A stretch of DNA of 64,000 bases from NCBI GenBank assembly GCA_026929865.2, contig CM049403.1, forward strand, positions 20,184,001-20,248,000. Reading direction: 5' to 3'. Each line of letters begins with the position of its first letter. The first letter of the stretch is position 1. The notes under the pieces were generated by a model. It had not been told where the DNA came from. It saw only the letters and a program-made list of their open reading frames with translations, and ran no database searches. Of the stretch, positions 46,101 through 58,100 are shown piece by piece. This stretch comes from Hyperoplus lanceolatus. Its lineage: Eukaryota > Chordata > Actinopteri > Uranoscopiformes > Ammodytidae. The translations under genes were made by a program, and so were the position numbers.

Positions 46101-49100
46101 AGAAATTAAGACCAGAAAAGTAGCATAATAGGTCCTCTTTAAGGGTTTGTCGGATGGCCCCTCACACCGTTTGAGCTGAAGTGTTGCCACTCTTTACCGT
46201 TCCAAGAAGCAGATGATGACCTAGATCAGAACTGGAGTCCACACACACGTGCATATTGTGTCTTGTATTTATGTAGGCCTCAGAATAAATCGATGTGCTC
46301 TTTTTTTTCTTCAGTATTATGAATGGTATAGCCCGAGGAGGAGGAGGCGGCGGCGTATGTGCTTGAGGTGGTGGAGGCCTGATTTTTATCGCTCATGGTC
46401 CAGATATTCCTGTTGCTAATCATTGTTTACTGAAAGACTTTACTCCAACAGCATCACACATGGCTTGATTATGTATGGAGGGCAGAAACAGTATGTGTTG
46501 TCCCCGATTTCATCAGAGGAAGGGCCTGTGCTGGTTTCCTAGTCATTCGTGCGTGTGTGTGCGTGTGTGTGTGTGTGTGTGTGACACACACACACATTAG
46601 TGGCTGTCCGTGTAGCTATGGTGATTTAGGTCAGAGTGGTGGAGAGGACAGACAGACAGACTGCTGCACAGACACACAGCTACACACACACACACACACC
46701 TGTTGCAAATTATAGCAGGCATGCTAGCCACTGTGTCTGTGGCAGCGATGACATGGTCCAACTGCATCAGCAGTGCGATATTTGGTTTCTCTTCTGGCTG
46801 TCAGACTGGAGTCCTTGTTAGGCCTGGTTATGTTCATGTTGACACATCAGCTTAACCAAGTGTTAACCTTTTTAGGGTGCAAATTATTTCTTCTTCTCTT
46901 CACTCTTGCTATTTATCTGTGAAATTGTAAATAGGAGAAATCTAATGTGAAACAGGAAAGCTGCTTTAATGGTGTTGTGCTTTTTAGCATCAGCAATGAG
47001 CATGCTAGGTAACAATAGCATTGTGGAAAAAATAATGAGCATGCTAGGTAACAATAGCATTGTGGAGCTAAGCCCCATGGAAGAATCTGTTCGAACTCTC
47101 ATTGTTTGGTTCTGTTTTGAATATGAGGGCATCACTCAAGTGGAACAAAGCATTGAGTGGGTGGAGTCTAGTGCTGAACGATTATTCTAATGTGATATAA
47201 TAATGTATATAAATGTGCGCTTGTGTGTCTGTAAACAAACCTTTTCCTCGTCTTTTTGTCGGTGTGTTGGTATCTGCACGCGCACCGATTAAACAAACAA
47301 ACAAACAAACAAACAAACAAACATGGACACGCTGCAGCATAACGGCCAAGCTGACGCTGACAAACTTCGCGACTCTAGAATATGTTAGTTTCTGTCTACA
47401 ACCGAAAAAGTTATAATCACCACCGCCGCATGGACATTGTTTAGATAAAACCTCTTATTTTAATGATCATTAGGGGTCTGATTCATACTCATAAGTCAAG
47501 GTACAAATCAATGAGTGGTTCACAATCACATTCCTAGTAAAATGTTAATTTTACTCTTAGATTTTTTACTCTTATATACTGTTTCTCTATTTATTTAGAG
47601 TTGCTTTTAAGTTCTAGGCTATGTTTGAGGAGAAAATGTGGGAGTTTAATTTATTCAATGTTGAAAGAATTGGCAAAATAAATAAACAAAACTGCCTTTC
47701 GGCCAACTGTTCCTTTTTTTTCGGTTTGGGCCAAGAATTTTCATTTCGGTGCATCCCAAATTATCTCTAATTTTCCATGAAACCAAGCAAGTAGAATCAT
47801 AATACCATTTATTTATTATGTATCGGAATCGCAATATTGGCCATTATAATCACAATCGCATAATTTCTCCAAATTGTAGTACTACTGGAGTTTTGAGATT
47901 AGAAGGATTTCCCTCCTCAGCTTGGATGGTTAGCATTTCTGCAGAGCAGACCACCCTCTTTTCCTCTTAATTACATTTTTAGACTGTCAACAATCTTGTA
48001 ACAAGTCAATATTTTGTGTAGCTGATTGGAATGTATTTTGAATTGCAATTGCCTCCCCTTTGTGCCTGGGTGAAGTTTATTAAAACCTGTCAGAATGAAG
48101 TTTGTGGACCGACGACCATCCAGTCACAAGCATGGTTTTATAAACTTTAGTTTGTTTCTGGCAGATGAAAAGACTGCCGCTCCTATCAGCAAACATTGCC
48201 GTTGAACTTGAGCCAACAGAAGGAAAGTAAACCTGCTGCCAAATTTACAAACCTCCCCGACCTGTCTGAAGGCCGACACATGACGTCACCACATGCAATC
48301 GTGGAAACTCAAATACATGTCACATAAAGTTGTAATCTGGTTGGAAGCTTTATGGAAGGTCAGTTGAAAAGTTTGTCAAAGTTTAACACATTGGAAATAG
48401 TGAGTCGTTCACTTTGTTGGTGTGCATTGGAAAACATTGTGGAAGGTCTTTAGATCATCCACCTGCTAATACACATTGACACTAGATTGACTTGAAGTTT
48501 AGTGGGAGTTTAGCAGATATCTAGATGGTTTGCACTTAACCCATTGATGACTATGTTAATCTAGGATGCATGTCCTTAATGCCTGAGGGTTTTCTGAAAA
48601 AATACTACGAATTTTCAATGTCTACCAAACCCATTGAAATAAAATACATTTAAAAGGTAAGGTTCACAGGTTTTATTTAAACGTGCTCCCTTAGCGCTTA
48701 CAAACCAACACATTTTTCAAAAAATTGTCAAAATTAGATGGGGGAGAAAAAAAAGAATACATATATAAAATATTTAAAAATAATGTGCTAAATGAGGTTA
48801 TAATCCTGCTTCCTTTAAGCATGGATAGTAGTGACTGAGTGTGCAGTGAAGGGATAAAGATAGACAGATAGAGGAAGAAATAGATAGCTTTTTCTATAAT
48901 TTAGTTCAGTTATCACTAGCACCATAAATCCGACTTCCCAGTACAACTGGAACGCAGACTGACTGCCGCTGTCGGGAGCCGATCAGCTGGTCCAAAACGG
49001 CTGTATACCACGGAGATGAAAACAAAACTGAAACTTAACTATCGTCTGGCTGGGGTGAATTTGAGTTGGAGCAGCAAAATATAGCCTATATTCAAACATA

Positions 49101-52100
49101 TTGTTAATAAATAGATGCAATGTGTTGTGTGATTTTCGTCAGTAGCCTATAGTAGACCTTGATTCTGCCCTCTGAACGCGACTAACTGTTCTGTAATACA
49201 CTATCGCCGACACAGCCGGCTTATTTTTAATTATTTTTATTTTTGATTGACCTGATTTTCGGCAAACCACGCACCATTTGGGTGGTCACGTGGTCTTAAA
49301 AAATCAACAAAACCCACCTCGTGTCAACTAATGACGGTGCATTCTATGCTGGGCGCGCCATGAAAATTAGTTAAAGCAACAATGCTGCGCTACGCAGCAG
49401 CCGGCAGGAGATACAATGTTGCGTCGCGCAGCAGCCGACATCAGTGGGTTAATGGCCCTCCGGTGACTGTGTTGTCAGAACAATACTGTTTTACCTGTCA
49501 GTTGAGCAGTTGTGAATGGCTCTCTTAGGTATAATGAAGAATGAATTTTGCTAAGGAAATCGTCTTATCCGGTATGTGTATAATTCTGAGTAGAGCAGGG
49601 AGGGATACATTGGGAATTGTTATTGTCATTACTGTGTTGAGCCCTAAATCTCAGACATGGATATGGATAGTTATTATTTTAGAGAGCTATTCAGTCAATA
49701 CCTTTTCAAGGCATCACCTAGCGACTTTTTCTTTCCAGGTGTTGCACAGCACTTTTATCTGTTCAATGTCGCCGTACATGAATCCTCAATATCCCCATTG
49801 AGCAGATGTCGTTGGGTTTGTTTTTTTGCCACAATTCAGTGTCTGCGTCTGTTTGTTAAATTGTTTACACCACTGTCTGCACTCTGCACCTGGCCTGCCA
49901 GCTGTGTAGGTGTCCTCGCTGATACAAATACACCGACATACACACACACAGCTACCAAAAAGACGAGAGCTTGGAACGTTTACAGGCACACATATACACA
50001 TGCACACATTTATGTCGCATCGCGATTGCGATTAGATCAATTGTGTAGTACTAATTTATATTATATTTAATAGGGGTTGAAGCCAAATAATTTGTCAAGC
50101 AAAAGTATAGGTTGGTATATAAATCAGTAGCCTAGCCTATATCGATAGCATAGTTGCTAGCCATGGTGTTTCGGTCCAAGCACCTTTGTTTACATACGTG
50201 TGCAGAGCCTAGGCTGTGAATTTACGCTGCTCATACATCACAGACAAGTATTGTATCTTGAAATATTCACTGATTTTGACAGTTTTTTTTAAAGGTATTT
50301 TTTTGGCATTTTTATGCTTTATTGATAGTGTAGAGACAGAGTTGAAATGGGGCAGAGAGGGGAGTGACATGCAGAGAACGACCGCGGGCTGGAATCGAAC
50401 CTGGGTCCGCTGCTGGCCGAGGCCTATGGGGGGGACGCCCTACCAACTGAGCTAAGGGTTCCCCCGATTTTGAAAGTCATATTGATAACAAGCTTTCTCC
50501 AGAATCGCTGACTCCACCTTTTAACCAGCACATGACTTGAAGGTATGTGTAAAGACTGTGCTCTTATTGACCCAAACAATTTAGACCACAATTTTGTTTG
50601 CTGCATATAGACAACAGGGTACAAAATCAACTTTGTTAAAGCCTACCTCGATGTGTGTGTTCAACACTAGTACTGTAGCGCCTTCCTCCATTTTACCTCT
50701 TGGCAATTTGACAGTTTTAACACAAATGGGGTGAGAATGAGGACAGGGCGGGATGGATGGAGAGTCAGGTTTGGGATGGGGCTTGTGTGAATATGTTGGG
50801 GGTTGTAGTTTGGTTGCTGCAGTGCCTGGAAACAAGGGAGCAGCTTATTTTCTACAGATAGCTGACCTGCCTCAACTTCCAGCTGACACATTCCAGGCGT
50901 GTTGAATGGCTGTGATTGTGGGACGCCCCGGGCTGCGGCCTGAGCAGACGGGTCTGCACCAGCTCTGTTTTGGGGCTGGACCACTGACCCTGCCTCCTGT
51001 CTTTCCCCCTCTAATGTGGCCTGTCTGTTTCTCTGACTCTTTTTTTTTTATCTATCCCTAAATGACCCTTTAACACACTCTGCTTCTAAGACTGCTGACA
51101 CATTCTTCTGCTTCCCCTTCCTGTCAGTGCCTTTTTTTAATTTTAATTAAAGGAGGTAGATGCCTCATTTCATACACAAACCCATCCTCTCTTTACTTTA
51201 AATTAGACAATCACCAGCATTTTTAACAGGCCTACTAACTGACCAGTGCTTGCTTAATGCCCCCTGGAACTTCCCTCATAGGGCTCATTATCAGCTTTTT
51301 CCATGGATGACTCTCCTTTTCTGCACAGAGTCTGAGCAAAACTAATATCCTCGTTTTGCAAAAGTACAAATGGATTTTGTTTGATTTCAAAACATGTTAT
51401 ATTTGTTATATCTGAAGTGGCTAGTGGTGCTAGGCAAAGTGGTTGTATAAGTTAGCATAGCAGGACCCACCCTGTTATCTCAGCAAGATGTGGTCAGAGG
51501 ATCACATCCAATTAGAGTGGACCTGCCAAAGCAAGTAAACAACCATGGTCCTGGCGACTTACCATAACTAACTCTAGTTTGTGCTGGAAGCAAGGCCATT
51601 GAATCAGCCGCAGAGTATGTTGCAGGCTGTTCTGGGAATGAGGACAGTGTGTGCAAACTGTTTGTTGTCTTTTCCAAAATGGTCTTCGCAGATATCAGGT
51701 TGGACCCCCCTTGTTCATGTGGTTAGAGCATGTTAAGAATGGACCAACTCATTCGAAAGGAAACCCTCTCTGACTAAAGAGAAGATCTGTTGACAGGTCC
51801 TTGTTACCAGTCCGTATTTTATAAATTGAGACAGAGGGCAGCTGTGTTGAGCTGAGAGATTCTGCAATGTTGCACTGTTGGTGTGTCACAACTTAAGGAT
51901 GTTAAAAATGTGAGAATTGATCCACCAAGACTATTTTAATCAAATATGTAAAGTGCGAGTCACGAGTATCTTTATCCAACTTATCAGTTCTGTTTTCAGA
52001 AGTACCACATTTGCATAATTGTCCATACAATAAGGAGAAATGACCAGGGGTTGGTTTTACAATGAGATTTTAGACTCGCCTGTTGTGTTAAGACAATGTT

Positions 52101-55100
52101 TATTTAGTTCTCAAATCAGTCTGATATAAGTTGTTAGAGTTTCACCTAAAAAGAAATACTTATTTTAAGCCTATTAAGTCGCATTTACCTGTTGGAAATA
52201 CGTACAGATGTGAAGACATGGTGTGTCGCTTTTTTTTCATCTCTTGCCCTGTCGGTTTACAGTAAAGTCAGATATTCTGATACAAAATTGAGGAAGCGAA
52301 AGAGATGTCTATGTCTTCAATGTCTATTTATGGGGCCGTTTCTTTGCAAGAGTTGGATAACATTTTTGGAAAACCACTGGGCAGAAATTAGCCTGGCTCC
52401 GCCCGCCCGCCTACTTCCGGCCAAATTTCATTTTCCCTTCAGTAGTCAGTCTGGGTGTACAGTGCATTTCCCAGCTTTCGCCGGAGAATCTACAGTCGTC
52501 CAATCCCCGAACAGAGCGAGTGGCTGAGAACGATGATGTCGAAGTCGCGCTCCAGTTTCAGTTGAATGCTGCGTTCCTTTATACTAGTAGTATAAAGTAG
52601 TAGTTCCGAGTTCCGACCTGTCTGTGTTCCAGTGCATCTGCTCGCGAAAGTATGGACGCCTAAAACCGTTCCCGTCCAAATAACTAAACGTTAGGCTCTA
52701 ACAAGTTACTGTTGCCAGGTACCGGTAGATTCATAGACTACAATATGTAGTGAAGTCGGAAATTTCCGAGTTCCCTGTCCAACTGGAACGCACCGTCAAA
52801 AGCCGGCTCATGACACACGTGACGACCAAACGTGATGCGATTGGTTGGCTAATCCAGAGTGGCACTGGGCAGATCCAATAGTTTTAAACTTCGACAGACA
52901 CCCGCCTCCAAGTGAGTGAACGTTTGCCAATTACAGCACTTCCAGACCTTCTGTACAAATGAAATGAAGTACGATGGTCTGGTTGGACCAGGCTAGGCAG
53001 AAATGGCCATATCTCAAGAATTTCTCCTTCTTGTCGACCCTCTGATATGTCTTACCAATAATGCTAATGAAAAGCAATCATAAATCAATTAATAAAGCTG
53101 AGTGGACGTCGAGAGAGAGGATATAAATGTCTTTGCTTCAGCTCGAGTAAGTTCACCAGTTGCTGTAGAAAATTTGGAGCTGTTTGTTGCACCATTCGGT
53201 CTCCCAGTATGGGGAAGCAAGGGCTGGACGACAGGGTTTCAGTGCCTAGGGCCCCAAGATGGCTGAATAGTGAGTAATGAGGATGTGTGGAAAGCATGGA
53301 AGGCAGCTGCATTTGAGTCATCCATCCTCTCTCCTGCTTGGTTTTTCAATGGGTGTTGTCGACTGATCTGGCTGACTGGTGCCTGTGGCTGTTCTCTGGC
53401 CTAGTGTGTGTGTGTGTGTGTGTGTGGTGTATCGGGGAATGACTGTGTGGGATTGGCTGAGCGGGGTTTTAGAGAGGCTCCGACTTGAAGAAAGAGTGAG
53501 TGGCTTTCTCTCTGTGTCCTTTTAGACTACCAATCACCGACTGTGTTGTTTGCCAAATCCGTACTAGGAATGGCCATTTAGAATTTTTTCTTTAACCGGT
53601 TATCAACAAGAATTAACGGTTATTAACCGGTTAACTATTAAGATTTAATGTAGCCTATTTAAAGTGAAATAGATCAGGCATTATAGCAGGGGCTCGCAAA
53701 CTTTTTTCTTCAAGGAAAAAAATATTCAGATATTGGCATTGTGACATGGGGCATCTGAGTAGGGATATTAAGAACCTGGTTTAATACAACTCAATGTTTT
53801 TTTATGTTTTTATACTAGAACTTTTCTTTGTTGCACTATATGTGGTTTGTCTGATTTGCACTGTCGGACGGCGGAAACTGTATTTTGTTTTTTTGTGTAC
53901 TCAAGTACACAAAAAAATAACAATAAAGAACCTTGAACATTGAAAGCCAACTAAGGCCATATCTGTTCTGCAGGTTGAAGCCTTTATCCCTGCAGGCAAT
54001 GTAACAAATATCTGTTTTCGGCTGAGGAAGGCACAGGTTTTGTAAGAACCGAAGTTTCCTGCTTTGCTTTGATGTCCGCTTTCATATTCTGTCAAGCGCT
54101 TCCTCTGCCGTCGTCTTCCTCTTCTGCTTTTTCTCAAGTCAATTTAGTCTCTAGTATCACATCTCGTCAGCAGTGAACCCCCCCTCCCCCCTTTCTGGTG
54201 TCTTACAATGAGACTTCTGCAAGGAAACGGACGTGAGTCATATGTGGATGGGTAGACTGTGATAACGGTTTATTCACTCATTCAGAACAGCGGCGTGGAG
54301 CAGATGCTCCTTGGTTTGTCACTGGATGAGATTGCGTTTGTTGTAGGTGCCCAAACTCGTCCCCTTTCTCACCCAGTGAAGCCATCCAGATGATATCATT
54401 TATCTCCCAGCTTCCAATTAATAACTTCCTGCAATTATTTGATTATGTTTAAGTGTGTATTGGCACTTACAAAATGATCACTCATTTCATAACTCTTTGT
54501 TGAACAGATTCACTCATGCTGTGGTGAATCACTCTCGGTTCACTTATTCTCTTCAGTAAAAAAACAATGACATCTATAAAAGCTGTTGTGATAACTGTAG
54601 GCCAATATACAATTGACTCTTTGACATTATTTATAGACTAATAAGACACAGCTAGCCCTTGTCATCCATGTTGACCTCCTGGTTAGCACTACGGTGAGGT
54701 GTGATGACTGGTTCATTCTGAACTTTCACACTGTCATGCCTCTTCATCTGAGTCAGCCTCTAAGTTTAAGATGTTAAAACGCTTATCTATCTTACAACTG
54801 TGAACCAATAACACTGGTGAAATTAATAACATATGTTAATAGAAGTATTGCAAGTGAACCCATGTGGAACGGATTCCCATTTTTGAATTCACACGTTTGC
54901 CTCTTTGCCAGCCGCTGCTCAGGCTCAGAACAAGGTCAGCCAAAAAAACTCCCTACCGAACAATGAAAAATATTTAGCTGGTACTTCCTGTGCTGTCAAT
55001 GAATCCAACTCCAGCTAACGAAACAGGGAAAGGCTCTGACCTCATCTGCATTTTATCACTGAAACATGTTTGACTTCATGACAGCAATGTTCATTTCATG

Positions 55101-58100
55101 AGTGTAAGAGCAAGATGGCCCTCTGTCGTCAGTCTGCCCCAGGGCAGGTGTGGCTACTCTCGTAGTTTACCACCACCGGTATGACTGTGTGAACGAATTG
55201 AACCAGGAACCCTATAAAGCGTCTTTGAGTGCCTAGGCAATAAAGCGCTATATAAAACCTATCAATTATTTTTATTATTATTGTAGTCAGCAGCAATGAG
55301 TTTTATCCCAACACTTAGAACCTGTTTCCAAATGGCGTTAACATGTTGTTTTAGTGATCCGAACACAAGTGGACAGCTCTCAGTCCGTGTGCTCACACCT
55401 GGTAGTACACATGCGTCTTATTTGTCCACTCTTGATCGGATTCCATTTACCGCTCTGTATGTAAATCAACATGTACATCATTTCCGTTTGTGTTTCTGTT
55501 TTTAACCGGCGGGTTTCAAGCAAGTTAAAATACAGGGCTGTACAGTGCTACAGTTTTGATCACATTTGCTATTGAAATGACCACCACCTCGGCTGGTGAA
55601 AGATGTGTGCACTGCTCGGTCGGCTTCTTTAACGTCTGATAAACTCTTTGTCACCACCGGTAGCCTAACGGGAGGCACACTGCTTTCTAAATTGAAATTA
55701 ACACAGTTAAGTGACTGCTTTTGCGAACAGAACCTTTCCTGTGTGCTTTCACATTAAAAGCATATTACTAGCCAAACGCGAGTTTGACTTGTTTTTTGAA
55801 GCAGATAAGAACAGGAAGGTAGCACTTCACAGCCCTGCAGCACACCAGTCAATAGCAGCGTCTTCCAGGTTATCAGATTTACGCTGTGAAAACAGAGGAC
55901 AGAAAGCATGTCATTTGCAATCATGGACCTATAAAGTAATTGCGCTCACACTAAACACTTAAAGAACGTTAGTGGCAGCCACCAGTGATGCATTTTCAAT
56001 GTATTTCTGCTCAGGCAGGAGGGGCAGTTGAGTAGGCGGTCCCCAATGTGGACAAAAGTCACATAGCTGTTTACACTACTATTTGAATGCGGACACATCG
56101 GACACAAGCGAAGCACACCACCTCCAAATGTGGTTTTTGTGATCCGATCTCAATGCTTCTTCAATGCGTCCTGAGAGTGTTGTAGTTAGAGCTGTCCACT
56201 TGTGTTTGGATCACAGAAATCAGATCTTAGTGCTAGGTGGAAACAGGGTCCTACTGTGCAAATGCTGATTGAAAAAATAATACTGGGGCCCGTCCGTTAT
56301 AAGCACATTGTTTTGTAGTGCCACCAGCGCCCAACAGTATTAACTTTACGAGAAGACACAGAAAGCTTATGATAATTTGTTAATATACTGTTATTCAGAT
56401 TAAACGAGATGTTATCGATACATTAGCGCCAAATATCAATATTTATTACAACATGCAGGTGTTCTTTAAAACCTCACCCTTGAAAGAGTAACAAACCTTA
56501 CAATGATAAACATTAAAACATTGTGCTATGTTCAGCGTCTAGGTCCTCTCCCTGCTTTATAATTTCCTTCCATACAAAGAAGTGTAAAGGAAACCTTGGC
56601 ACTGTACACTTCCTGTACTGGAGAATGCCATCGAAGAAAGTTAACTGTAGGGCATGACGATGTGATGCCGGCCAGACACGCCCGGTCGACGGTATGTAAA
56701 ATAAGTTACTTGCGATTTGTCACAGCAATCTGCTAGTGCTTTTTCCTGCACATAAAATATATATGACCAGGCAACAAGCTTATGCTAAAGCCGGGAAGAT
56801 CTTGGGTCAAAGCCAAAAATATGGTATTGAACAACTGCAATGAAACTTCCATTTGTGGAAGTATGGCTCTTTCTTGGGACCATGACTAATAAGCTGAAGG
56901 AGTGTCTGATAATCATGTCATTTTTGGGGGGGATAGAAAGTTATTAACAGAAAACACATTCTTCTTCCATAAGCTGCTAAGAAACCGGCTCATTCTCCCA
57001 CTTAGAACATCCTTCAGAAAAATGTAAAGCAATGGCTCACACTTTCCATTCTAATGTAATCGTTGTAGTGGCCACTGTAAAATATTCTAGCTTTAATAAA
57101 TAAGAAAACCCTCCTCATGGCAGTATGCAGTACAATAATGTTCTTGTAGTTTTTTACCAGGAAATATCTGTTCAGTTTCTCATGCTTGGTGTCCTGCCTC
57201 ACCCATCCCTTGCACTTGTTCTCAGATCTGTGCTCCTTTGGTCTAGAGGCCTGCCAGGCAGACTCACAGGCAGGCGTCAGGTCAGTGTTGTTTTTACAGC
57301 GGCCTAGACAGAAACAGACCTCTGGGGGGCCGGTATGGCAGAGTTCACTCGGCCAGCAGCGTCACGCTCCAATAACCAATTCTACACTTTGTTTAACTGG
57401 CGGAGTCAATGAACTTGAGCCCAGCTAGTTGAAATTGAGCTGATATGGTGGATCTGTAACTCCGGGCTCCTATGCTATCAGCTGCCGCCACCCCCCCCCG
57501 CCACAATCCTGAATTACACTGACTCATCTTCTGTACTCATTATAACAATTATGTGTAACCCTGAGGAGAAATTAACACCTTCCGCTTACGAGAATGCGCG
57601 TATAAGTGTGACATATTTTCACTCTTCTTTTCCCTGACTTTACATGTTTGCTAGATTGCTGAGGTGTTTGAGCCTGCCCTATACATGGCCACAGCTCCAT
57701 CTATGATCTTATCTCCAGAGACTTTTTAAGTTGAGTCACCAACTGCAGACCCCTCTTCTCTGTCCTACGTTCCGCAGACTCCCATAGGAAAATGGGCGGG
57801 GCTGTTTTGTCGGCTGTTGGTTGCACAGCTGGGACTTGGCCTGACTCGGGTTCTGGCTGCAGGCTCAGCCCCATGCAGAGGGGTCGCCTCCCGGTCCATC
57901 GTTGAGTCTTTTCCTCCCTCTCCCACGACATCAACTAATCAGCACATTATGAGAAGAAACTCCCACGACCGCTGTGTCACGTCTGATCCCAAAAAGCTTG
58001 TGTGACCTAAACAGGGACATTGCTTTGTATGCATGACATGATGATAGAGGTGTACAGTCACATGATATGAGTAGGGATTTTTGGTGTGATAAAGTGTCAT

